The notes: generated from the letters alone by a model not told the origin. Numbered from the stretch's first letter, positions 1-8,270 are shown. The stretch: 40,152 bases of DNA from SG-bin9 sp049323835 (GCA_049323835.1 JBMOOJ010000006.1:1-40152), one strand, 5' to 3'. Numbers and translations are program-made.

Positions 1-1
1 C

Positions 2-715
2 GCCGGCTCCGGCATCACGCCGATCATCTCGATCATTCGCGGCATCCTCGCGCGCGAGCCGAACAGCCGCTTCTTCCTGTTCTACGGCAACCGCACCGCC
101 AACGGCGTGCTGTTCCGCGAGGCGCTGGAAGAACTGAAGGATCGCTTCATGGGCCGGTTCTCGCTGTTCCATGTGCTGTCGCAGGAAGAGCAGGACTTGC
201 CGATCCTCTACGGCCGTCTCGACCGCGAGAAGGTCGAGGTGCTGCTGCGCGCGATGGTGCCGGCAGCGGCCGTCGATCATGTGTTTGTCTGCGGGCCGAT
301 GGCGATGAGCGAGGAAATCGAAAAGACGTGCCTCGATCTCGGCATTCCCGCCGATCGTCTGCATGTCGAGCGTTTCGTCTCGGGCCTCGGCGGCAAGCCC
401 CGGCCCAAGTCCGTGATTGCGCCGGAAGCACCGCCGAAAGCGGTCGCGGCGCTGATTGTCGACGGCAAGCGCAAGGATGTGCCGGTCGCCGACGGCGAGG
501 CCATACTCGACGCCGCGCTGCGCGCCGGCATGGATTTGCCGTATGCGTGCAAGGGCGGCATGTGCAGCACCTGCCGCGCCAAGGTGGTCGAGGGTGCGGC
601 GCAGATGGAGCTGAACTATTCGCTGGAGCCGTGGGAGATCGAGGCCGGTTTCGTGCTGACCTGCCAGGCACACCCGACGACCGCGCGCATCGTCGTCGAC
701 TACGACCAGATGTAG
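2..715 (+). CDS. paaE: Phenylacetyl-CoA epoxidase reductase subunit PaaE (5'-truncated by window edge)
   Basis: This is the C-terminal 237 residues of the reductase that passes electrons from NADPH through FAD and a 2Fe-2S cluster to the PaaABC(D) diiron epoxidase. The fragment opens inside the ferredoxin-NADP reductase fold with the nucleotide-binding motif AGSGITPIISI (fragment residues 1-11) and continues to the CGPMAM motif near residue 97. The last 100 residues form a plant-type ferredoxin domain with cysteines at about 183, 188, 191 and 221 (spacing C-x4-C-x2-C-x29-C). This reductase-then-ferredoxin order is typical of PaaE. The neighbouring paa operon supports the name over a generic phenol-hydroxylase reductase. 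The stop codon (713-715) directly abuts the stop of the converging thioesterase gene, leaving no intergenic base. paaABCD presumably lie upstream, outside the window. Confidence 0.9.
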   Translation, partial: AGSGITPIISIIRGILAREPNSRFFLFYGNRTANGVLFREALEELKDRFMGRFSLFHVLSQEEQDLPILYGRLDREKVEVLLRAMVPAAAVDHVFVCGPMAMSEEIEKTCLDLGIPADRLHVERFVSGLGGKPRPKSVIAPEAPPKAVAALIVDGKRKDVPVADGEAILDAALRAGMDLPYACKGGMCSTCRAKVVEGAAQMELNYSLEPWEIEAGFVLTCQAHPTTARIVVDYDQM

Positions 716-1138
716 TTACTTGCTCTCCCGCAGCAGCGCGTAGGCGGTCTGCGCCATCGCCGCCGGCTTCTCGTCCTTGTCGGTGCGGATGGTTACGCTG
801 CCATAGGCCATGGTCTTGCCGATACGCACCACGCGCGCCTCCGCCAGCGCGTCCGCCCTCAGGACCGGCCGCATGAAGTGCACGGTCTGATCGACCGTCG
901 TCATCGAAAAATATTCGCCGGCGTTCGCCGAGATCGCGAACACCATGGCGGTGTCGGCGAGGCTCATCAGCGCCTGACCGCAGACGACGCCGTTATCGCG
1001 GCAGAGCTTCTCGGAAAACTTCATCCGCAAGGTCGCGTGTTCAGGCGAAATACTCTCCACCGACAGATCGAGGTCCTGCACCCACGCCGCGAAGACCGTC
1101 TTCAGCAGCGTGTCGGCAGCGGCTTGGTCGAAAGGCAT
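716..1138 (-). CDS. PaaI-family hotdog thioesterase
   Basis: This 140-residue single hotdog-fold protein is expected to hydrolyse an acyl- or aryl-CoA thioester in the cytoplasm. The core has the family pattern in NGVVCGQALMSLADTAMVFA, with the helix-borne Asp, followed by the beta-strand segment TTVDQTVHFMRP. It is not the main PaaI of the operon, which lies at 6833-7297 and has the fuller HGGFIFTLAD motif, so this is a second, divergent member. The ATG at 1138 is chosen because a GAGGG ribosome-binding site lies 8 bases upstream; a longer frame to 1204 would run into the P450 gene. It is the last gene of the minus-strand paa operon, 10 bp after the P450 stop. Its substrate is unknown; hydrolysis of a CoA product from the P450/EthD side branch is one possibility. 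Confidence 0.8.
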   Translation of the reverse strand: MPFDQAAADTLLKTVFAAWVQDLDLSVESISPEHATLRMKFSEKLCRDNGVVCGQALMSLADTAMVFAISANAGEYFSMTTVDQTVHFMRPVLRADALAEARVVRIGKTMAYGSVTIRTDKDEKPAAMAQTAYALLRESK

Positions 1139-1148
1139 CAGCGAACCC

Positions 1149-2393
1149 TCAGGCGAGTTTGACGGGCAGGTGGGTGAAGCCACGGAAGCGGACACGACGC
1201 GCACGCTGCCCCGCGCCGTTGGCAGCGTAGTCCGGAAACCGCTCGAGGAAGCGGCTGATGGCGATGCGGCCTTCGAGCCGCGCGAGCGCGAGCCCCGCGC
1301 AGATGTGCGGGCCGGATGCGAAAGCGACGTGCCGGTTCGGCGTGCGGCCGATGTCGAGACGTTCGGGATCGGCGAACAGCTCGGGATCGCGGTTGGCCGC
1401 GCCGATGCACAGGGTCACCAGTGTTCCGGGCGGCAACGCAACGCCGTCGAGCGTGGCGTCCTCGACCACGCGGCGATTGCCGAGCTGGTTCGAACTTTCG
1501 AAGCGCAGGAACTCCTCGATCGCGGTCTTGATGAGCGCCGGATCATCGCGCAAGCGCTGGCGCTGGTCGGGCCAGCGGATCAACAGTTCAAGCCCGTTGC
1601 CGATTAGGTTGGTCGTCGTCTCGTGGCCGGCATTGAGAATGAAGATGCAGTTCTGCAGCAGCTCGATTTCGCTTAAGCGCTCGTCGCCTTCGCCCTGGAT
1701 GAGGCGCGTCAGTACATCCCGGTCGGCGTCGCCGGGATTCTTGCGGCGGTCGGCGACCAGCTTGCGGAGATAACCGAGGAAATCCTGCACAGCCGTTTCG
1801 CCGCGCGCCTGCTGCTCGGGTGTGAGGAACGGTTCGAGCGCACCGAGGATCGCCAGCGACCAGTCGCGCAGCGGTCCGCGCTCGTCATGCGGGACACCGA
1901 GCAGATTGCCGATCACCTCGATCGGAATGGCGGAGGCGAAGTCCTCGATCAGGTCGACGTCGCCCTTCGCGGCCATGGTGTCGAGCAGGCGATCCACCAG
2001 CGTAATCAGGCCCGGCTCCATCTCGCTGATGGCGCGCGGATTGAGCGCGCCGGCAATCAGCCGCCGCACGCGAGTGTGCAGCGGCGGGTCGCTGAACACG
2101 AGGCTCGTGGTGTGATGCTGGAACAGCAGCGAGTCCGTTCCGTACTTCGGGCCGAACTCGACTTTCTTGTCCGAACTGAAGCGCGTCGTGTCCTTGTAGA
2201 TCGTTTCAAGATCGCGATGCCGCGTCAGGAACAGCGAGCCATCCGGCATGCGGTGGATCGGGTCATGCTCGCGGAGCGCCCGATAGGTCGGGTAGGGGTC
2301 GTCGTAGAAGGACTGCGGCAAATCCTTCAGCGAGAAGTCTCGCGCGAGCGATTCCGCTGACGGCGCTTCCATGGCAATACCGGGCTGGCTCAT
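1149..2393 (-). CDS. Cytochrome P450
   Basis: This is a soluble bacterial class I P450 of 414 residues, the usual length. The I-helix oxygen-activation motif AGHETT is at 255-260, the K-helix ExxR is E294-R297, and the heme-thiolate loop FASGPHICAG carries the ligand Cys at 365. All catalytic landmarks are intact, so it should be an active monooxygenase with an unknown substrate. The start at 2393 is supported by GAGGG 8 bases upstream. It sits 11 bp after the EthD-type gene in the paa operon. No dedicated ferredoxin or ferredoxin reductase is beside it. Electrons might come from PaaE or from partners elsewhere. The P450-EthD pairing recalls the ethRABCD ether-degradation system of actinobacteria, but this is only an analogy. 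Confidence 0.9.
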   Translation of the reverse strand: MSQPGIAMEAPSAESLARDFSLKDLPQSFYDDPYPTYRALREHDPIHRMPDGSLFLTRHRDLETIYKDTTRFSSDKKVEFGPKYGTDSLLFQHHTTSLVFSDPPLHTRVRRLIAGALNPRAISEMEPGLITLVDRLLDTMAAKGDVDLIEDFASAIPIEVIGNLLGVPHDERGPLRDWSLAILGALEPFLTPEQQARGETAVQDFLGYLRKLVADRRKNPGDADRDVLTRLIQGEGDERLSEIELLQNCIFILNAGHETTTNLIGNGLELLIRWPDQRQRLRDDPALIKTAIEEFLRFESSNQLGNRRVVEDATLDGVALPPGTLVTLCIGAANRDPELFADPERLDIGRTPNRHVAFASGPHICAGLALARLEGRIAISRFLERFPDYAANGAGQRARRVRFRGFTHLPVKLA

Positions 2394-2404
2394 GATCGCC
2401 GCCC

Positions 2405-2710
2405 TCAGGCGATGATCTCGTTGATCTGTACGACCGCCTGCGCATCGGTGAACTTCGCGATGTCGGCGAAGATTTCCTTGCCGTGCGCCTTGCCGGCGGC
2501 CTTGAAGTCATCCATCGAGCCGAACGTGAGCAACGCCGTCATCTGATAGTCCGGCGCACTGCCGTCGCCCTTGGCAAGGCCCTTGATGACCTTGGCATCC
2601 TTCAGGCCGTGTTTGGTCCAGCGATCGCGGACCAGCGGCATGTGAGTCTTGAGATAGTAGTCGGTGTCGAACGTCTTGCCTGCCGGATACATCACGGTGA
2701 CGAGGATCAT
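2405..2710 (-). CDS. EthD-family small protein
   Basis: This 101-residue ferredoxin-like alpha/beta protein begins MILVTVMYPAGKTFDTDYYL and has the KTHMPLVRDRW helix typical of the EthD family (dimeric alpha+beta barrel). EthD is needed for P450-dependent ether cleavage in Rhodococcus, where its exact role is unknown; other family members are decarboxylases or cyclases. The start ATG at 2710 follows an AAGGGAG ribosome-binding site. It lies 26 bp downstream of paaZ and 11 bp upstream of the P450 gene, so it is probably co-expressed with both. Family membership is clear; the function is not. Confidence 0.8.
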   Translation of the reverse strand: MILVTVMYPAGKTFDTDYYLKTHMPLVRDRWTKHGLKDAKVIKGLAKGDGSAPDYQMTALLTFGSMDDFKAAGKAHGKEIFADIAKFTDAQAVVQINEIIA

Positions 2711-2736
2711 GGTGTTTCTCCCTTTGCTTTTTGTTG

Positions 2737-4767
2737 TCAGGCTTTCGGCCGGACCGCGTTCATCGTCAGCAGTTCGTAGGTCGCGGCAGTCTCGTCCTTG
2801 TCGGTGAGAATTTCCACATCCCAGCGGACCTCGCCGTACTGCTTGTTGCGCGGTGACTTCTCTTTGGCGGTGAGGCGCACCTTGATGGTCTCACCCGGCT
2901 GCAACGGCTTCAGGAAGCGCAAGGAATCGAGACCATAATTGGCCAGAACCGGGCCGGGATCGGGGTCGACGAACAGGCCGGCGGCGAACGAGAGTAGCAG
3001 GTAGCCATGGGCGACACGGCCCGGGAAGAAGGGATGACCCTTGGTCGCCTCCTCGTCTATGTGGGCATAGAACGTGTCGCCGGTGAAGTGCGCGAAGTGT
3101 TCGACGTCGTCGAGCGTGACGGTGCGGGTCTTCGAGAAGAACGTCTGGCCGATGTCGAGGTCTTCGTAGTGGTAGCGGAAGGGATGCCTGTCCTTCTCGA
3201 TGATCGGTGCGCCCTTCATCCAGCGTCCGGTGACCGATGTCAGCATAGCTGGCGAACCCTGCACCGCGGTGCGCTGCATGTAGTGATAGACACTGCGGAC
3301 GCCGCCGAGTTCTTCGCCGCCTCCGGCGCGGCCGGGGCCGCCGTGCACGAGATGCGGCATCGGCGAACCGTGGCCGGTCTGCTCCCTGCCGCAGTCGCGA
3401 TCGATCAGCACGAGCCGGCCATGGAAGCTGCCGATGCCGAAGGTGAGATCGCGGGCAAGCGCCGCATCATGCGTGTAGACGGAGGCGACCAAGCTGCCGT
3501 CGCCGCGGTTGGTCAGCGCAACCGCCTCGTTGATATCGCGATACCCCATCACCGTGCTGACCGGGCCGAACGCCTCGATGGCGTGAAGTTTGGTTGCCTT
3601 GATCGGATCAGCGCAGTGGAGGAGAAGCGGTGGCAGGAACGCGCCCTTCTTGGCATCGCCGCCCTCGACGGCGAAGTGCTCGGGATCGCCGATCACGAGC
3701 TGCGCTTCTTTCTGCAGCGACGCAACATGCGCCAGCACATCCTTGCGTTGGCCGAGGCCGACGACGGGCCCCATGCGGACGCTGTCGAGTTCCGGATTGC
3801 CGACGGTGATTTTCGCGAGCCGCTCACGCAACGCCGCGATCGCGGCATCCACATGCGCGACGGGTACCAATGCACGGCGGATGGCCGTGCATTTCTGCCC
3901 GGCCTTCACCGTCATCTCCTTGGCGACCTCCTTGATGAAGAGGTCGAACTCCGGCGTGCCCGGCACGGCATCGGGTGCGAGAATCGCGGCGTTCAGTGAA
4001 TCGCGCTCGGCGACAAAGCGCACGGCTTCACGTGCGATGACTGGATGCCGCTGCAACTGCTCGGAGGTATCGGCCGAGCCGGTGAAGGACACGAGGTCTT
4101 GACAGGTGAGATGATCGAACAGGTCGCCGATCGAGCCGACGACGAACTGAAACGCACCCTCAGGCAGAATCTTGGACTCCGCGATCATCCGTGCCAGCGC
4201 ATGCGCGACGTAGGACGTGACCGTGGCAGGCTTCGTCACCACCGGCACGCCGGCGAGGATCGCGGGTGCGAGCTTCTCCAGCATGCCCCAGCAGGGGAAA
4301 TTGAAAGCGTTGATGTGGACCGCGACGCCCTGCAACGATGTCAGGATGTGTTGTCCTGCGAAGGTGCCGGTCTTGCCAAGCACTTCCGGGGCGCCGTCGA
4401 TCAGGAATGTTGCGTTCGGCAGCTCGCGGCGGCCCTTGCTGGCATAGACGAACAGCGTGCCAATGCCGCCGTCGACGTCGATCAGGTTGTCGGTGCGCGT
4501 CGCGCCGGTCTGAAACGACAGCTTGTAGAGCTGATCCTTCCGCTCGGTGATGTACTGGGCGAGGCCCTTCAGCAGGTCGGCGCGCTGGTGGAACGTCAGC
4601 TTCCGCAGGTTCTTTCCGCCGGTGGTGCGCGCATAGGCGAGCATCTCGCGCATGTCGAAGCCGCCGCTGGTCGCTTCCGCCACCACATCGCCAGAGACGG
4701 CGCTGCGCACTTCGATGAGGTCGCGCCCGGCGCTCCATTTGTTCTTGACGAGGCTTTCGAGCTTCAT
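2737..4767 (-). CDS. paaZ: Bifunctional oxepin-CoA hydrolase / 3-oxo-5,6-dehydrosuberyl-CoA semialdehyde dehydrogenase PaaZ
   Basis: PaaZ opens the oxepin ring of the PAA pathway and oxidises the resulting reactive aldehyde with NADP+. The protein has 676 residues, close to the 681 of E. coli PaaZ. Residues 1 to about 520 are an aldehyde dehydrogenase domain with the general-base Glu at 254 (VAERDSLNAA) and the nucleophile in GQKCTAIRR, Cys293. Residues from about 535 are a MaoC-like hydratase domain with FTGDTFYAH, giving the Asp564/His569 pair that matches the catalytic D-x4-H of the E. coli enzyme. The linker TAVQGSPAMLTSVTGRW is typical of PaaZ. Both active sites look intact. The start lies 4 bp after the paaR stop, with only a weak GAAG ribosome-binding site, so translation is probably coupled to paaR. 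Confidence 0.95.
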   Translation of the reverse strand: MKLESLVKNKWSAGRDLIEVRSAVSGDVVAEATSGGFDMREMLAYARTTGGKNLRKLTFHQRADLLKGLAQYITERKDQLYKLSFQTGATRTDNLIDVDGGIGTLFVYASKGRRELPNATFLIDGAPEVLGKTGTFAGQHILTSLQGVAVHINAFNFPCWGMLEKLAPAILAGVPVVTKPATVTSYVAHALARMIAESKILPEGAFQFVVGSIGDLFDHLTCQDLVSFTGSADTSEQLQRHPVIAREAVRFVAERDSLNAAILAPDAVPGTPEFDLFIKEVAKEMTVKAGQKCTAIRRALVPVAHVDAAIAALRERLAKITVGNPELDSVRMGPVVGLGQRKDVLAHVASLQKEAQLVIGDPEHFAVEGGDAKKGAFLPPLLLHCADPIKATKLHAIEAFGPVSTVMGYRDINEAVALTNRGDGSLVASVYTHDAALARDLTFGIGSFHGRLVLIDRDCGREQTGHGSPMPHLVHGGPGRAGGGEELGGVRSVYHYMQRTAVQGSPAMLTSVTGRWMKGAPIIEKDRHPFRYHYEDLDIGQTFFSKTRTVTLDDVEHFAHFTGDTFYAHIDEEATKGHPFFPGRVAHGYLLLSFAAGLFVDPDPGPVLANYGLDSLRFLKPLQPGETIKVRLTAKEKSPRNKQYGEVRWDVEILTDKDETAATYELLTMNAVRPKA

Positions 4768-4771
4768 GGCG

Positions 4772-5443
4772 TCACTTCGATGTTGAGTGAAGGGCGGACG
4801 TTGCCGCGCGACGGCCGGCGGCCGGACGTTTCGCGGGCTTGGTCGGTTGCTTGAGAATATTGGCGGTGCCGTCGGCGATGAGTTTCGTCACGATATCGGC
4901 ATAGTCGGCACGGGTGACCGGCCCCGTGGCCTTGAACCAGAGGTAGTGCCAGTTCAGCATGCCGAAGAGCGACATCGTCACCGGCGTCAGCAGTTTCGTG
5001 CCCTTCAGTTGTGGTGCGACGCCGAGCACGGCTGACGAGAACGTCGCGACGAGCTCGCGCTCCATGTTCTTCAGCTCGGTCTGGCGCGCGGGCGGCAGCA
5101 GGCGAAGGCCGTTGATCTGGACGTTGTGCTGGGCATCGGCGTCGCGATAGGCGTCGAGCAGGGCGGCGCACAGTTCACGCAGCCGCTCCTGTGGCGGCAG
5201 CTCGGGCTGATCTGCGTTCTCGACGACTTCCAGGAGCTCTTCGAGGTGATAGCGGATCACGTCGAACAGCAGGCCCTCCTTGTCCTTGTAGTAATGATAG
5301 AGGTTGGCCTTGGAGACGCCGCACGCTTCCGCGATCTTGCTCATGGATGCACGGTCGTAACCGTACTCCGCAAACAGCTCCGCCGACCGGTCGAGGATTG
5401 CCCGCCGCTTCTCGTCATAGTTGGTCGCTCGGCTGCGAGCCAT
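4772..5443 (-). CDS. paaR: TetR-family regulator of the phenylacetate operon (PaaR-like)
   Basis: This 223-residue TetR-family repressor has an N-terminal helix-turn-helix (about residues 12-60) with the family hallmark YGYDRASMSKIAEACGVSKA and LYHYYKDKEGLL. A ligand-binding domain runs to about residue 195, and a Lys/Arg/Ala-rich tail follows. It sits between paaK and paaZ on the same strand (39 bp after paaK, 4 bp before paaZ), so it is probably transcribed with the genes it controls. TetR-type PaaR proteins in Proteobacteria repress paa genes and are thought to be released by phenylacetyl-CoA. A TetR-like inverted repeat at 8139-8160 over the operon promoter is the likely target. GAAGGAAGGG upstream supports the start. 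Confidence 0.85.
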   Translation of the reverse strand: MARSRATNYDEKRRAILDRSAELFAEYGYDRASMSKIAEACGVSKANLYHYYKDKEGLLFDVIRYHLEELLEVVENADQPELPPQERLRELCAALLDAYRDADAQHNVQINGLRLLPPARQTELKNMERELVATFSSAVLGVAPQLKGTKLLTPVTMSLFGMLNWHYLWFKATGPVTRADYADIVTKLIADGTANILKQPTKPAKRPAAGRRAATSALHSTSK

Positions 5444-5482
5444 TGTCGCCCTTCCTTCGGTTAATCCTGGCTGCCTGCGCGA

Positions 5483-6814
5483 TCACGCGCGGGGCCGGTT
5501 GTCGATCACGCGCTTGGCCTTGCCGCCGGAGCGCTCGATGCTCCCCGGATCGAGCACGGTCACGGCCGCGGTAATGCCGATGGTATCCTTGACGCATTGC
5601 GCGAGCGCCGTGCCGGCGCTCTGCTTAACCGTGCTGCTTGCATCGGGGCGCGCCTCGACCTGTATCTCCATATTGTCCATGCGGCCGTCGCGCGTCAGCA
5701 CGATCTGATAGTGGAGCGACAGATCGGGAATGGTGAGAAGCTTTTCCTCGATCTGAGTAGGGAACACGTTGACGCCACGCACGATCATCATGTCATCGGA
5801 GCGGCCGGTCACCTTTTCCATGCGCCGCATCGCGCGTGCCGTGCCAGGCAGCAAGCGCGTGAGATCGCGCGTGCGATAGCGGATGATCGGCATTGCTTCC
5901 TTGGTCAGCGACGTGAAGACGAGTTCGCCTTTCTCTCCGTCCGGCAGCACCTGGCCGGTCGCCGGGTCGATCACCTCCGGATAGAAGTGATCTTCCCAGA
6001 TATGCAGGCCGTCCTTGGTTTCGACGCACTCGTTGGCGACGCCCGGGCCGATCACCTCCGACAGGCCGTAGATATCGACGGCGTGAATGTCGAACGCCTC
6101 CTCGATCTCCTCGCGCATCGCATTCGTCCACGGCTCGGCACCGAAGATGCCGATGCGCAGCGACGACTTGCGCGGATCGAGGCTCTGCTTCCGGAACTCG
6201 TCAAGGATCGCCAGCATGTAGGACGGCGTGACCATGATGATATCGGGCTTGAAGTCGTTGATGAGCTGCACCTGTCGCTCGGTCATGCCCCCGGAGATCG
6301 GGATTACGGTGCAGCCGAGCCGCTCCGCGCCGTAATGCGCGCCGAGGCCGCCGGTGAACAGGCCGTAGCCGTAGGCGACATGCACCTTCATGCCGGGACG
6401 GCCGCCGGCTGCGCGAATCGAGCGGGCAACGACGTCGCTCCAGGTCTCGATGTCGCGCTTGGTGTAACCGACGACGGTCGGCTTGCCGGTCGTGCCTGAT
6501 GACGCATGGATACGCGCAACTTGCGCTTCGGGTACGGCGAACATGCCGAACGGATAGTTGTCGCGCAGGTCGATCTTGGTCGTGAACGGAAACTTCGCGA
6601 GATCGTCGAGTTCCTTGAACGAATCGGGGCGCACGCCGGCGGCGTCGAATGCCTTGCGATAATGCGGAACATTCTCGTAGGCATGACGCAGCGACCACCC
6701 AAGGCGTTCGCGCTGCATGGCGCGGATGTCCTCGCGGGAGGCAGCCTCGTATGGATCGAGTTCAGCCGGGTGAGGGGCCAACCTGTCGAGCTTGCGCAGC
6801 GGAATCTGGATCAA
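5483..6814 (-). CDS. paaK: Phenylacetate-CoA ligase PaaK
   Basis: PaaK activates phenylacetate with ATP and CoA to phenylacetyl-CoA, the entry step of the pathway, in the cytoplasm. It has 443 residues, typical of PaaK. The P-loop-like AMP-binding motif HASSGTTGKPTVVGYT spans about 103-118. The adenylate-forming core continues through GLSEVIGPG, and the small C-terminal domain carries the TGRSDDMMIVRGVNVFPTQI segment characteristic of PaaK. GGGAG upstream supports the start at 6814. It lies 18 bp after paaI and 39 bp before paaR in the same operon. A paralogue for another aryl acid is the only realistic alternative, and the context argues against it. Confidence 0.95.
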   Translation of the reverse strand: MIQIPLRKLDRLAPHPAELDPYEAASREDIRAMQRERLGWSLRHAYENVPHYRKAFDAAGVRPDSFKELDDLAKFPFTTKIDLRDNYPFGMFAVPEAQVARIHASSGTTGKPTVVGYTKRDIETWSDVVARSIRAAGGRPGMKVHVAYGYGLFTGGLGAHYGAERLGCTVIPISGGMTERQVQLINDFKPDIIMVTPSYMLAILDEFRKQSLDPRKSSLRIGIFGAEPWTNAMREEIEEAFDIHAVDIYGLSEVIGPGVANECVETKDGLHIWEDHFYPEVIDPATGQVLPDGEKGELVFTSLTKEAMPIIRYRTRDLTRLLPGTARAMRRMEKVTGRSDDMMIVRGVNVFPTQIEEKLLTIPDLSLHYQIVLTRDGRMDNMEIQVEARPDASSTVKQSAGTALAQCVKDTIGITAAVTVLDPGSIERSGGKAKRVIDNRPRA

Positions 6815-6832
6815 GGCGTTCTCCCTGGATTC

Positions 6833-7297
6833 TTATTTCCCGCCACCGTCGCTGGAGGCGAGCAGACGGCCGGTGATCGTTCGCGAATGTCCGCGGAATT
6901 CAGCAATGATCTTGTTGGCGCCATCGCGGACGGTGACATCATAGATGCCGCTGCGTCCCGACCGCGTCCGCTCGACTGCATGCGCGGTCAGCACGTCGCC
7001 CTCGTGCGCGGACTCGATGAACGTGACGGCGCAGTGCTGCGCCACGGTGCGCTGATCGTAGGTATTGCACGCGAACGCGAAGGTGGAATCGGCGAGCGTG
7101 AAGATGAAGCCGCCGTGGCAGATGCCGTGGCCGTTCGTCATCTCCTTGCGCACGGTCATTGCGATGACCGCTTCGCCCGGCGCAATACGCTGGATTTGCA
7201 TGCCGAGGCCCTTGCTGGCGCGATCGTCCTGCCACATGGCGTCGGCGCAGGCCTTCGCCATCGCATGCGCATCGGTGCGCGCGGACGTATCCATCAT
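6833..7297 (-). CDS. paaI: Hydroxyphenylacetyl-CoA thioesterase PaaI
   Basis: This 154-residue hotdog-fold thioesterase hydrolyses hydroxylated phenylacetyl-CoA and similar dead-end CoA esters, releasing trapped coenzyme A. The signature TNGHGICHGGFIFTLAD (about 54-70) contains the HGG turn and the catalytic Asp70, equivalent to Asp61 of E. coli PaaI. The strand CAVTFIESAHEGDVL follows, as in family members. The first ATG (7297) overlaps the paaG stop by 4 bp (ATGA), favouring coupled translation; a second ATG follows immediately. Its place between paaG and paaK fits the standard paa gene set. Confidence 0.92.
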   Translation of the reverse strand: MMDTSARTDAHAMAKACADAMWQDDRASKGLGMQIQRIAPGEAVIAMTVRKEMTNGHGICHGGFIFTLADSTFAFACNTYDQRTVAQHCAVTFIESAHEGDVLTAHAVERTRSGRSGIYDVTVRDGANKIIAEFRGHSRTITGRLLASSDGGGK

Positions 7298-8085
7298 ATA
7301 CGCCCCGTGAAGTGCGCCGCGCGCTTTTCAAGGAACGCCGCGACGCCTTCGGCGAAATCGGGGCCACGGCCCGCTTGTCCTTGCAGGTCGCGCTCGAGAT
7401 CGAGCTGCTGGTCGAGCGTATTCTGTTCGGAGAGGTCGAGTGCACGCTTGATGAGAGCGAGCGCGCCGGTCGGCTGCTTGGCGAGATGCGCGACGAGCTT
7501 GCGCGCCTCGGTCATCAGGCTTGCATCGTCGACGGTTCTCCAGATCAGGCCCCAGGCTTCGGCCTGTTCGGCGGCAAGAGGCTCGCCCAGCAAGGTGAGC
7601 GCGCGGGCTCTTGCGCTGCCGGCGAGACGGGGGAGAAACCACGTACCGCCGCTGTCCGGCACCAGCGCGATCTTCGAAAACGCCTGGATGAATTTCGCCG
7701 AGCGGGCGGCGAGCACGATGTCGCAGGCGAAGGCGATGTTCGCGCCGGCGCCAGCCGCCACGCCGTTCACCGCGCAGACGATCGGGATCGGCAGCTGCCG
7801 CAGCTTGCGCACCAGCGGGTTGTAGTTCTTGTCGATGGTAATCGCGAGATCGGGCGCATGCCCGCTCGTGAAGCCGCCGTCGGCGAGATCCTGTCCGGCG
7901 CAGAAGCCGCGCCCGGCGCCCGTCAACAGCAGCGCGCGGCACGTGGTGTCCGCTTCGGCCTCGCGAAGAGCATTCGCGAGCGCCGTGTGCATGGCCTGTG
8001 TAAATGAATTGAGGCTTTCGGGGCGGTTGAGGGTCAGAATCCTGAACCCGTCTCCGACCTCGACCTGAATCGGTTCGTTCTCCAT
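7294..8085 (-). CDS. paaG: 1,2-epoxyphenylacetyl-CoA isomerase PaaG (enoyl-CoA hydratase/isomerase family)
   Basis: This 263-residue crotonase-fold enzyme is expected to convert ring-1,2-epoxyphenylacetyl-CoA to 2-oxepin-2(3H)-ylideneacetyl-CoA. The oxyanion-hole motifs are GRGFCAGQDL (about 59-68) and NGVAAGAGANIAFACD (about 106-121). The segment ALVPDSGGTWFLPR carries the Asp that acts as base in PaaG. The C-terminal FLEKRAAHFTGR pattern is typical of PaaG. GGGAG lies 8 bases before the ATG at 8085. It is the first gene of the minus-strand operon, directly behind the promoter and operator at 8131-8160. A beta-oxidation enoyl-CoA hydratase is less likely given the Asp and the operon. Confidence 0.9.
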   Translation of the reverse strand: MENEPIQVEVGDGFRILTLNRPESLNSFTQAMHTALANALREAEADTTCRALLLTGAGRGFCAGQDLADGGFTSGHAPDLAITIDKNYNPLVRKLRQLPIPIVCAVNGVAAGAGANIAFACDIVLAARSAKFIQAFSKIALVPDSGGTWFLPRLAGSARARALTLLGEPLAAEQAEAWGLIWRTVDDASLMTEARKLVAHLAKQPTGALALIKRALDLSEQNTLDQQLDLERDLQGQAGRGPDFAEGVAAFLEKRAAHFTGRI

Positions 8086-8130
8086 CGCGCGTCTCCCTGC
8101 CGGCTTTTCTGTCGCAGCCTGTTGACGGGC

Positions 8131-8159
8131 ACAATACTATTGACCAACCGTCCGGTCAA
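8131..8159 (-). promoter_or_regulatory. Predicted sigma-70 promoter of the paaG-paaI-paaK-paaR-paaZ operon
   Basis: On the minus strand the -35 box reads TTGACC (8159-8154) and the -10 box reads TATTGT (8136-8131), with exactly 17 bp between them. It lies about 45 bp upstream of the paaG start. The -35 box forms one arm of the inverted repeat at 8139-8160, so repressor binding would block RNA polymerase. This is inferred from the sequence only; no transcript start is known. Confidence 0.6.
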
Positions 8160-8160
8160 T
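8139..8160. promoter_or_regulatory. Inverted repeat, likely PaaR (TetR-family) operator
   Basis: The arms ATTGACC (8139-8145) and GGTCAAT (8154-8160) are perfect complements separated by 8 bp. Inside is a second, tighter dyad, ACCG-TC-CGGT (8147-8156). Such ACCG/CGGT cores are common in operators of TetR regulators that sense CoA esters. The site lies in the 185-bp divergent region between paaG and the ABC binding-protein gene and covers the paaG -35 box. It also overlaps a possible plus-strand promoter: TTGACC at 8140-8145, then 17 bp, then TATCAA at 8163-8168. One bound dimer could therefore control both directions. Assignment to PaaR is inference from location. Confidence 0.6.
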
Positions 8161-8270
8161 TATATCAAGGCGGGCAGAAGCGGGCCGTCTCACGGAACTT
8201 CGTATCGACGTGACGAACAAGGCTCGCCGGGCAACTCGAACAATGAGCGCCCATCAACAGGGAGGACATC

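Noticed and set aside
3007..3999. Plus-strand open frame opposite paaZ
   Set aside because: It has no recognisable motif, while the opposite strand encodes all PaaZ catalytic residues.
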